Below are positions 5,748 to 11,519 of a DNA stretch of 13,009 bases, one piece after another (position 1 is the first letter of the stretch; every line of letters begins with the position of its first letter). The position numbers and the translations under genes were made by a program. The notes beneath the pieces were generated by a model, which did no database searches, was not told the DNA's origin, and worked only from the letters and a program-made list of their open reading frames with translations. Origin of the DNA: a bacterium (GTDB lineage Bacteria; Patescibacteriota; Patescibacteriia; Buchananbacterales; UBA6539); contig JAHFHR010000016.1 in assembly GCA_023246815.1 (NCBI GenBank), positions 1 through 13,009 of the forward strand, in the 5' to 3' direction.

Positions 5748-5759
5748 GCCTCTTTTTTT
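5735..5759 (+). terminator. Terminator overlapping the stop of the 43-aa protein
   Basis: An 8-bp stem AAGGGGCC (5735-5742) / GGCCTCTT (5747-5754) with loop ACTA and one G-T wobble, then a T-run to 5759. The TAG stop (5745-5747) spans the loop and the first base of the 3' arm. Confidence 0.85.
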
Positions 5760-5787
5760 ATGCCTACTTTTTTAGTATACTAAAGCA
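5753..5787 (+). promoter_or_regulatory. Promoter of the polysaccharide operon, predicted leaderless
   Basis: A -10 TATACT (5776-5781) followed by six bases and then the flippase ATG. With the normal distance, RNA would begin on or next to the A of the ATG, so there is no room for an SD. The only -35 candidate is the terminator T-run (5753-5758), 17 bp upstream. Confidence 0.6.
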
Positions 5788-7221
5788 ATGAAACAGGCAT
5801 CGCTGACGCGAAATACCACGTACTACACCGCCGCCTTAACCGTCCAGAAAATTCTGGCGTTTATTTATTTTTGGTTCATTTCCAATCAGCTCTTTCCTGA
5901 AGATCTTGGCAAATATGTCTTTGCGCTATCATTCACCACACTGTTTTCCATCTTTATTGATCTTGGTTTGTCCCCCGTACTCACGCGCGAAGCAGCTAAG
6001 GATAAACAGCGCGCTAACGACTTCCTGCGCAACGTCATCGGACTGAAGTTGCCGTTAGCCGTGATGACCATTATCGCCGCGACGCTAGTCATCACCTTCT
6101 CCGGAAAGTCAGCCGATGTCCTGCTGCTGGTATATCTGGCGATCATTATCATGACGCTTGATTCGTTTTCGCTCAGTTTTTGGGTTACTTTTCGGGCACA
6201 CTTGAACCTGTTTTACGAAAGTCTGGGGGTCATTGCCGTACAGATTATTATCTTCACGTTGGGCATTACCGCATTACTCACCACTGGTGCAGTGGCATAT
6301 TTGATGCTGGCGCTTTTAGCAGCGAGCACGTTCAACTTTATACTGGCACTACTACTACTTAAACTGAAACTAAAATTTACACTCGCCCCAAAAATTGACG
6401 CTGAGGTCGTCAAGTATTTTTTAAAAATTATTCCAGCCTTTGCACTGGCAGGCATCTTTGTAAAAATCTATAATACCGCCGATTCAGTACTGTTGTCATT
6501 TTTGACGGGGGATGCGGCAGTTGGCTTCTTCGCAGTACCGGCAAAAGTGGTCTACGCCTTTCAACAAGTAATTCCTGCCGCCTTTGCTGCGGTCATTTTT
6601 CCGGCATTTAGCTACTACCACGCCAGCGCTCGAGAAAAATTGGCCAGTACTTTTGAAAAAGCGTTCTCATATCTCACCATTATCAGTCTACCGCTGGCTG
6701 CTGGGCTAGTGTTGCTGGCACCCGAGATTATCAATCTGGTCTGGAAAAGCTACACCCCTGTTATCCCGACGTTTGTGGTGATGGCATTGGCCATCCCATT
6801 TATTTTTTTGGCGTTTCCCACCGGACATTTACTCAATGCCACCGACCAGCAACGACGCACCACGCTCAACCGTGGCATCATCGTGGTACTGGCGGTCGGA
6901 CTCAATATCGCACTCATCCCACGGTTCAGTTTTTTTGGTACTGGTGTAACGTTTTTAATCACCAACGTCCTACTGCTATTCATGGATCTGTACTGGGTAC
7001 GCACGGTCGTACCATTTAACGAAAAGGCTCTGATAAAGATAGTAGGCAAGTCGCTCGTCGCGACACTAGTCATGACCGCACTCATCCTGACGACCAAGGC
7101 ACAGCTCAATCTGATACTGGTAATTATACTGAGCATGGCGACCTACTTCGTGACATTATATGTAGTGCGCGGCATTACGGTTGGTGAGATTAAAGAATTG
7201 ATAACTAAAGGATCACGGTAG
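5788..7221 (+). CDS. Wzx-like polysaccharide flippase (MOP superfamily), 477 aa
   Basis: An inner-membrane transporter that would flip lipid-linked sugar units from the cytoplasmic to the outer face. The sequence is hydrophobic throughout, with about 14 predicted helices and no signal peptide. The opening, residues 8-60, matches the Polysacc_synt family: TRNTTYYTAALTVQK, then LFPEDLGKYVFALSF, then FIDLGLSPVLTREAAKD with its conserved Asp, Gly and Arg. The second half has the typical repeat of the fold (KIIPAFALAGIFVKIYNTAD, then VGFFAVPAKVVYAF). Length is normal. First gene of an operon with three glycosyltransferases; the next gene starts one base after its stop. Predicted to be translated from a leaderless mRNA. 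A lipid II flippase (MurJ) is less likely given the context. Confidence 0.92.
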   Translation: MKQASLTRNTTYYTAALTVQKILAFIYFWFISNQLFPEDLGKYVFALSFTTLFSIFIDLGLSPVLTREAAKDKQRANDFLRNVIGLKLPLAVMTIIAATLVITFSGKSADVLLLVYLAIIIMTLDSFSLSFWVTFRAHLNLFYESLGVIAVQIIIFTLGITALLTTGAVAYLMLALLAASTFNFILALLLLKLKLKFTLAPKIDAEVVKYFLKIIPAFALAGIFVKIYNTADSVLLSFLTGDAAVGFFAVPAKVVYAFQQVIPAAFAAVIFPAFSYYHASAREKLASTFEKAFSYLTIISLPLAAGLVLLAPEIINLVWKSYTPVIPTFVVMALAIPFIFLAFPTGHLLNATDQQRRTTLNRGIIVVLAVGLNIALIPRFSFFGTGVTFLITNVLLLFMDLYWVRTVVPFNEKALIKIVGKSLVATLVMTALILTTKAQLNLILVIILSMATYFVTLYVVRGITVGEIKELITKGSR

Positions 7222-7222
7222 G

Positions 7223-8404
7223 ATGTCTGAACTAAAAAAAAGCTTGCTGGTTACCTTGCACTTTCCGCCCGATCTTGGTGGAGAGCAAAGTTATTATTAT
7301 AATGTTTGCAAAAACTTGCCACCAGACAAGATCGTTGTACTAGCACCAGAAGTACCGGGCACAGAATACTTTGACGCCAAGCAGCCGTTTACCATCATCC
7401 GCACCAGCGCCCTCAATGGACTGCCACCCTTTTTACCATCCTGGCTGGCACGATGGATTGGCAGAGCACGCTGGTTGTCAGCCAGAAAAATCATTGCTGA
7501 AGTGGTCCGCCGACACCACATTGAAATAATCCAGGTCGGTCAGATACTGCCGGTCGGCACGCTGGCACTAATACAGCATCACCGCACTCAGTTGCCGTAC
7601 GTCATATACGCCCATGGACTTGATGTTGGCATTGGACAACAGCACCCGCGTAAAAAAATAATGATGCAAAACATTATTAAAAACGCGGCAGGAATAGTGA
7701 CTAATAGCTATTTCACCAAAGATATTGTAGTCAATCTTGGCGCTGATAAAACCAAAGTACAGGTGATTAACCCCTGCCCCAACACCGAGGCAGTGGAAGT
7801 GCCACAGGCTGACATTGACCGTATTAACCAACAATTCAAATTAACTGGCAAAGAGGTCATCCTGACGGTTGGCCGTATCATTAAGCGCAAAGGCCATGAT
7901 ACTGTTATTAAGGCGCTGCCGCACATTATTAAACAGGTGCCAAATGTCCATTATGTCATCGTCGGTGATGGCCCTGAAAAAACGGCCCTACTCAAATTGG
8001 CTGCCACACTGGGTGTCAGCGATCACGTCACGGCTACCGGCGCGGTGCCTGGGCATGCATTACCAGCGTTTTTTGAACGTGCCGAGGTATTTGCAATGCC
8101 AGTCCGACAGCTACCAAATGGCGACGTAGAAGGGTTTGGTATTGTATTTCTTGAAGCAAACAGCTATGGTACACCGGTAATCGGCGGCCGTAGTGGAGGA
8201 GTACCGGAGGCGGTAGTTGATGGCACCACTGGCCTACTGGTTGACCCCGACAACCCTGTGCAATTCGCTAAGGCGGCAATACAACTGCTGACTGATAAAG
8301 CCTATGCCAACCGACTCGGCATGCAAGGTTTAGCCCGAGTTGATGAACAATTCAGCTGGTCACAACAAGTTGAAAAAATTAAAGTACTACTGGAGAAACA
8401 TTAA
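7223..8404 (+). CDS. GT4-family glycosyltransferase, 393 aa
   Basis: A retaining GT-B glycosyltransferase, expected at the cytoplasmic face of the membrane, adding a sugar from a nucleotide donor to the lipid-linked glycan. The N-terminal acceptor domain opens with LLVTLHFPPDLGGEQSYYYN, with the glycine-rich loop at 18-20. HGLD is at 131-134. The C-terminal donor domain carries VGRIIKRKGHD (216-226), with the phosphate-contacting Arg218 and Lys223, VGDGPE (247-252), and the EX7E motif Glu303-Glu311 in EGFGIVFLE, followed by GTPVIGGRSGGVPEAV. All key residues are intact and the length is usual. It resembles the PimB-type mannosyltransferases, but donor and linkage cannot be read from sequence. 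AAAGGA (7207-7212) is a weak SD; one base separates it from the flippase. Confidence 0.93.
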   Translation: MSELKKSLLVTLHFPPDLGGEQSYYYNVCKNLPPDKIVVLAPEVPGTEYFDAKQPFTIIRTSALNGLPPFLPSWLARWIGRARWLSARKIIAEVVRRHHIEIIQVGQILPVGTLALIQHHRTQLPYVIYAHGLDVGIGQQHPRKKIMMQNIIKNAAGIVTNSYFTKDIVVNLGADKTKVQVINPCPNTEAVEVPQADIDRINQQFKLTGKEVILTVGRIIKRKGHDTVIKALPHIIKQVPNVHYVIVGDGPEKTALLKLAATLGVSDHVTATGAVPGHALPAFFERAEVFAMPVRQLPNGDVEGFGIVFLEANSYGTPVIGGRSGGVPEAVVDGTTGLLVDPDNPVQFAKAAIQLLTDKAYANRLGMQGLARVDEQFSWSQQVEKIKVLLEKH

Positions 8405-8406
8405 GA

Positions 8407-9087
8407 ATGTCTCAAATCACGGTCATTATCCCAGCGTATAACGCCAAAAAAACCATTGACGCCTGTTTGCAAAGCATCTATCAGCAAACATTCGCCAGTG
8501 TTACTATAGTGGTGGTTAATGACGGTTCAACCGACCAAACAGCTGCTATTTTAGAAAAACATCAGCACCGCATCACAATCGTCAACCAACATAATAAAGG
8601 CGCTAGTGCCGCTCGCAATGCCGGTGCGAAAATCGCCACTAGCCCCTACCTATTATTTTGTGATGCGGATATTGAGCTAGAGCCGATGATACTGGAAAGA
8701 ATGTACACTGCGCTTGAACACAACAAACAAGTATCGTATGCCTATGCATCATTTTACTTTGGGGGTAAACTTTTTAAACTCTGGCCGTTTGATCCAAAGC
8801 GCCTGCAGCAGATGCCATACATTCACACCACATCACTGATCCGCACCATACACTTCCCAGGATTTGATGAAAAGCTTAAACGTTTTCAAGATTGGGATTT
8901 ATGGCTGACCATGTACGAACAGAATCATAGTGGAGTATTTATTGATGAGACCTTATTCAAAGTCCATACTGGCGGGACCATGAGCACATGGCTACCAGCA
9001 TGGCTCTATCAATTTCCATGGTTACCAGCAGTACAAAAATATAAAGCAGCTGAAGCAATCATTAAACATAAACACAACATAGTATGA
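8407..9087 (+). CDS. GT2-family glycosyltransferase, 226 aa
   Basis: An inverting GT-A glycosyltransferase. The opening ITVIIPAYNAKKTIDACLQS is the classic GT2 start; NDGSTD (38-43) binds the nucleotide base. The DxD-type metal site is CDAD (85-88), and the acceptor-side acid lies in QDWDLW (161-166). HNKGASAARNAG (62-73) is also diagnostic. It ends shortly after the catalytic core without a membrane anchor, so it is a soluble or peripheral enzyme. GGAG at 8392-8395 is rather far (11 bases) from the ATG. Only 2 bases separate it from the GT4 gene, and its TGA overlaps the ATG of the pseudouridine synthase (ATGA), suggesting coupled translation. Confidence 0.92.
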   Translation: MSQITVIIPAYNAKKTIDACLQSIYQQTFASVTIVVVNDGSTDQTAAILEKHQHRITIVNQHNKGASAARNAGAKIATSPYLLFCDADIELEPMILERMYTALEHNKQVSYAYASFYFGGKLFKLWPFDPKRLQQMPYIHTTSLIRTIHFPGFDEKLKRFQDWDLWLTMYEQNHSGVFIDETLFKVHTGGTMSTWLPAWLYQFPWLPAVQKYKAAEAIIKHKHNIV

Positions 9088-9764
9088 TGCGTTTACATAA
9101 ATTTTTAGCCCATGCCGGTGTTGCTTCGCGACGAAAAGCCGAGAGCTTGATTGCAACCGGTAAAATTAAAGTCAACAGCGAAATCGTAGACACACAAGGG
9201 ATGATGGTTGATCCAGAGAAAGACATCGTTGAATATAATGGCAAACGACTAACCATCACGGTTGAAAAAACATACCTCGCCATCCATAAACCCGTTGGTT
9301 ATGTCAGCTCAGTTTCCAGTAATCAAGGAAAATCCGTACTTGATCTGGTCAAATCAAAAGAGAGACTCTATCCTGTTGGCCGACTTGATAAAGACTCAAG
9401 TGGCTTGATGATTTTAACCAATGATGGTGAGCTCGCTAATAAGCTAACACATCCGCGCTACGAAACTGAAAAAGAGTATTTTGTGGTGCTTGATCGCGAT
9501 TTACTGCCTAAAGATATTGTTCGACTTGAACGCGGAGTCACGCTTGGGGGTAAACGACTCAAAGACATTCGCGTGGTCATGGCAAAAAATAAATCAGCGC
9601 GTTTGATACTCAAAGAGGGGGTGAACCGCCAAATTCGCAAAATGTTGGGGGGCATGAACTACACTGTCCTAAAACTTAAACGCGTACGCATCGGCAAACT
9701 TGAACTGGGTGAGCTGCAACCGGGGCAATCAAAACATATTGATAAAAAAGATGTCACAGCCTGA
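9084..9764 (+). CDS. rluB: Pseudouridine synthase, RsuA/RluB/RluF family, 226 aa
   Basis: Converts a specific uridine of rRNA to pseudouridine. Residues 2-55 are an S4 RNA-binding domain (RLHKFLAHAGVASRRKAE, then IKVNSEIV). The catalytic domain begins near 65 with LAIHKPVGYVSS and contains the motif GRLDKDSSGLMILTNDGE, with catalytic Asp102, followed by KEYFVVL and EGVNRQIRKML (178-188). These are hallmarks of the RsuA branch, most like RluB (23S rRNA U2605 in E. coli), although RsuA or RluE specificity cannot be excluded. It starts inside the stop of the GT2 gene; the adjacent second ATG (9087) is an alternative start. Its last 14 bases overlap the following GT2, so an rRNA-modifying enzyme is tied translationally to glycan genes. 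No SD is visible. Confidence 0.93.
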   Translation: MMRLHKFLAHAGVASRRKAESLIATGKIKVNSEIVDTQGMMVDPEKDIVEYNGKRLTITVEKTYLAIHKPVGYVSSVSSNQGKSVLDLVKSKERLYPVGRLDKDSSGLMILTNDGELANKLTHPRYETEKEYFVVLDRDLLPKDIVRLERGVTLGGKRLKDIRVVMAKNKSARLILKEGVNRQIRKMLGGMNYTVLKLKRVRIGKLELGELQPGQSKHIDKKDVTA

Positions 9765-10536
9765 CCTGTCAATTGTTATTGTTTCGTGGAACGTGAGTAG
9801 TCTACTCAAAAAATGCCTTGAGTCAATTTTTAGATACCACGATAAACTCAACATTGAGGTGATCGTCGTGGACAACGCTTCAGGCGATGACACCGTGGCG
9901 ATGGTGACTAGAACATTTCCGGAGATAACGCTTATTGCTAACAGCTACAACGCCGGATTTGCCAAAGCAAATAATCAGGGCATTATGCAAGCGCACAGTG
10001 ACTATCTGCTACTCCTTAATCCGGATACGGAAGTAACGAAAGACGCTCTGCAAAAAATGCTTGAGCATATCACCAACAATGAACAAATCGGAATTCTTGG
10101 CTGCAAACATATCAATACCAACTTAACGTTACAACACTCTGTTCGGCGTTTTCCGACAGTGATGGCAATTTTTTTGATTTTTTCCAAAATTGCCAAAATC
10201 ATGCCTGGCGCACCATCGTTAGAGCACTACTTTGCAACTGATTTTAACTACAAACAGACAGGACCGGTTGACCAAGTGGCAGGCTCCTGTATGCTGGTGC
10301 GTCAAGCACTACTTAAAGATATCGGGTTACTTGATGAAAAATTTTTTATCTGGTTTGAAGAAGTAGACTTGTGTAAACGCGCACATGATGCCGGTTGGGA
10401 AGTTTGGTACCACGCGCTGCCAAAAATCATTCACCACGGTGGTGCCAGCTTCGGTCAACAGATGACGCTTAAAAAACAAATACTATTTTTTAAAAGCGCG
10501 CTCTATTACTTCAGAAAACACGGTTTCTTAAAATAA
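9751..10536 (+). CDS. GT2-family glycosyltransferase (rhamnosyltransferase-like), 261 aa
   Basis: A second GT-A enzyme of the operon. LSIVIVSWNVSSLLKKCLES opens the domain. VVDNASGDDT (39-48) holds the nucleotide-binding Asp41. NSYNAGFAKANNQG (64-77) and LLLNPDTE (87-94) supply the metal site. A conserved C-terminal block VAGSCMLVR, then FFIWFEEVDLCKRAHDAGW (198-216) and HHGGAS, carries the acidic residues Glu203, Glu204 and Asp206. This layout is that of the large WbbL/RfbF-like family often annotated as rhamnosyltransferase; the actual sugar is unknown. I chose ATG 9751 because the domain begins five residues later; the open frame extends to 9700, but that part lies inside the pseudouridine synthase gene. 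The overlap with that gene is 14 bases. It is the last gene before a terminator. Confidence 0.92.
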   Translation: MSQPDLSIVIVSWNVSSLLKKCLESIFRYHDKLNIEVIVVDNASGDDTVAMVTRTFPEITLIANSYNAGFAKANNQGIMQAHSDYLLLLNPDTEVTKDALQKMLEHITNNEQIGILGCKHINTNLTLQHSVRRFPTVMAIFLIFSKIAKIMPGAPSLEHYFATDFNYKQTGPVDQVAGSCMLVRQALLKDIGLLDEKFFIWFEEVDLCKRAHDAGWEVWYHALPKIIHHGGASFGQQMTLKKQILFFKSALYYFRKHGFLK

Positions 10537-10570
10537 AATACCCAGTATCCACGGCCGTCGTGTATTTTTT
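10535..10570 (+). terminator. Probable terminator of the polysaccharide operon
   Basis: AAAATAC (10535-10541) pairs with GTATTTT (10562-10568) across a 20-base loop that contains its own small CACG/CGTG stem. Ts continue to 10570. The stem is A/T-rich and begins at the stop codon, so it is weaker than the other terminators here. Confidence 0.55.
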
Positions 10571-10597
10571 GACTTTCTTCTCTTAATATATTAAAGT
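10569..10597 (+). promoter_or_regulatory. Candidate promoter of the 51-aa orphan
   Basis: TTGACT (10569-10574, 5/6), 17-bp spacer, TAAAGT (10592-10597, 4/6). Start predicted near 10604, just ahead of a strong SD. Confidence 0.45.
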
Positions 10598-10625
10598 TTA
10601 AAATAGTCAGAAAGGAGGGTAGATT

Positions 10626-10781
10626 TTGACATCATTCAAAGTAAGTTTGCTCTATCGTATCAACCTGCGCAAGGAAGCGCACAAAGACAGAAGGAGAGGT
10701 GATCTCGTCCACTATTGGTATGGATCTAGGGCCATTCCCTGGGACTATACTATCCAAGGATGGAACCCAAGGACAATCTAG
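10626..10781 (+). CDS. Orphan small protein with TTG start, 51 aa
   Basis: Not recognised. The start is TTG, chosen because AAGGAGGG (10612-10619) lies 6 bases upstream at ideal spacing and no ATG in this frame precedes the aromatic part. The N-terminal half is basic (TSFKVSLLYRINLRKEAHK, then DRRRGD). Residues 27-47 are unusually rich in Trp and Tyr, including HYWYGS and IPWDYTIQGWNP. It has no membrane helix. A GNRA-loop hairpin and a strong terminator follow the stop, completing a one-gene unit of about 250 nt. The Trp/Tyr/Gly/Pro cluster may form a small binding domain, but this is speculation. A competing frame from GTG 10699 runs straight through the terminator and is less credible. Confidence 0.6.
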   Translation: MTSFKVSLLYRINLRKEAHKDRRRGDLVHYWYGSRAIPWDYTIQGWNPRTI

Positions 10782-10788
10782 CAGTATC

Positions 10789-10804
10789 GACGAGGAAACT
10801 CGTC
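10789..10804 (+). other. Hairpin with GAAA tetraloop after the 51-aa orphan
   Basis: GACGAG-GAAA-CTCGTC is a perfect 6-bp stem closed by a GNRA tetraloop, starting 8 bases after the stop codon. The downstream bases are only moderately T-rich, so by itself it is a poor terminator; it may protect the mRNA 3' region. Confidence 0.5.
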
Positions 10805-10823
10805 TTCATTTTATTGAGAAGGC

Positions 10824-10856
10824 CCCGCGGACACGGTTGTTCGCGGGTGTTTTTTT
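10824..10856 (+). terminator. Intrinsic terminator of the 51-aa orphan unit
   Basis: A 9-bp stem CCCGCGGAC (10824-10832) / GTTCGCGGG (10839-10847), with one G-T wobble and a 6-base loop, followed by TG and seven Ts (10850-10856). Confidence 0.88.
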
Positions 10857-10867
10857 ATATTTGATTT

Positions 10868-10896
10868 TTTACAATAAACACTATAGGATACATACT
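10868..10896 (+). promoter_or_regulatory. Candidate promoter of the zinc-ribbon unit
   Basis: TTTACA (10868-10873, 5/6), 17-bp spacer, CATACT (10891-10896, 4/6). The resulting leader (about 10903-10944) carries the SD of a short leader peptide. Confidence 0.42.
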
Positions 10897-10944
10897 AATA
10901 ACAAAATACCAAATGGCTCATTAAATAGGCGGGAGGGTTCCTCT

Positions 10945-10977
10945 ATGCTTAATCGACAGAAAGGAGATGACCCATGA
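10945..10977 (+). CDS. Ten-codon leader peptide coupled to the zinc-ribbon gene
   Basis: A complete mini-ORF encoding MLNRQKGDDP. It has its own SD, GGGAGGG (10931-10937), 7 bases before its ATG. Its TGA overlaps the ATG of the next gene as ATGA (10974-10977), and its own codons contain the SD of that gene (AAGGAG, 10961-10966). Ribosomes translating it would cover or clear that SD, a layout suited to translational coupling or regulation. The codons show no obvious run of one amino acid, so classical attenuation is not indicated. Confidence 0.5.
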   Translation: MLNRQKGDDP

Positions 10978-11414
10978 ACTGCCGGAATAAATGCCCATGG
11001 TGTGGCAATAAGGTTAGGGGACCATGGCGAAAAAAAGTTGCCCTCGTGGCATCTTGCAATAAATGTGATGGGATGATGTTCATTTTTGAAGGATCCTTCT
11101 TCCAACTTGGACGACAACTCGTCCTGAATAGCACCCCAGAAGATCTGTGGTGGTACATCACAGAGACAATACGCCAGGAGTTAGGCCAAGATCTAGAAAT
11201 CCAAACCCCGGAGGACGTTGTCATGGCTACGAACGAAGAAAATCCCTTCAAGAAAATAAGACGAAATCAATCAAACCCACCGCCAAATCGACCACCCCAG
11301 CCAATCAGCAAAGGAGAAGCTGATCATTTTGCCCAGGTTGAGCTGCCATTGCTCGACAATCCAGCGGCTTTCAAAAGTATTTTCGGTCCCAAAAAAGGAG
11401 GAGGAAAAAGATAA
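10974..11414 (+). CDS. Zinc-ribbon orphan protein with proline-rich linker, 146 aa
   Basis: The N-terminus carries two Cys pairs, Cys7-x2-Cys10 in CPWCG and Cys28-x2-Cys31 in CNKCDG, spaced as in a zinc ribbon; Cys3 is an extra candidate ligand. Residues 34-95 look like a small mixed domain (MMFIFEGSFFQLGRQLVL, then PEDLWWYITETIRQELGQDL). Residues 100-110 are Pro/Asn-rich, and the C-terminus is basic (GPKKGGGKR). Zinc ribbons of this sort mostly bind nucleic acid or protein; no function can be assigned. AAGGAG lies 7 bases before the ATG, inside the leader peptide. The 3' end encodes the Lys/Gly tail with an AGGAGGAGG stretch (11396-11404) close to the stop. The unit ends in an excellent terminator. 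Confidence 0.78.
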   Translation: MNCRNKCPWCGNKVRGPWRKKVALVASCNKCDGMMFIFEGSFFQLGRQLVLNSTPEDLWWYITETIRQELGQDLEIQTPEDVVMATNEENPFKKIRRNQSNPPPNRPPQPISKGEADHFAQVELPLLDNPAAFKSIFGPKKGGGKR

Positions 11415-11454
11415 CACCACCCGTATCCAATCTACAGTCACTGCACCCCCGCAT

Positions 11455-11489
11455 CTCCCGAGACCGCGCTGCGCCTCGGGAGGTTTTTT
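11455..11489 (+). terminator. Intrinsic terminator of the zinc-ribbon unit
   Basis: A perfect 8-bp stem CTCCCGAG (11455-11462) / CTCGGGAG (11475-11482) with a 12-base loop, then G and six Ts (11484-11489). Confidence 0.9.
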
Positions 11490-11519
11490 GTTTTGCAGTA
11501 TCTACGCTATACTAAAACT
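11484..11519 (+). promoter_or_regulatory. Promoter of the ligase-like gene, predicted leaderless
   Basis: A -10 TATACT (11508-11513) followed by AAAACT and the ATG at 11520, so transcription should start at the initiation codon. The T-run of the terminator (11484-11489) sits 18 bp upstream in place of a -35. This is the same layout as before the flippase. Confidence 0.6.

Noticed and set aside
9700..9750. Extended start of the second GT2
   Set aside because: These codons lie inside the pseudouridine synthase gene and add nothing to the GT2 fold, which begins right after ATG 9751.
10699..10977. 92-codon frame starting with GTG at 10699
   Set aside because: It runs through the GNRA hairpin and the strong terminator at 10824-10856; the GTG is too close to the purine stretch, and the overlapping TTG frame has a far better SD and composition. 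Its last ten codons are the leader peptide.
11396..11404. AGGAGGAGG as an SD for a downstream gene
   Set aside because: No start codon lies at suitable distance; it encodes the Gly/Lys-rich end of the zinc-ribbon protein.
11493..11519. Upstream ATG of the ligase-like gene
   Set aside because: The -10 box TATACT lies between this ATG and the one at 11520.
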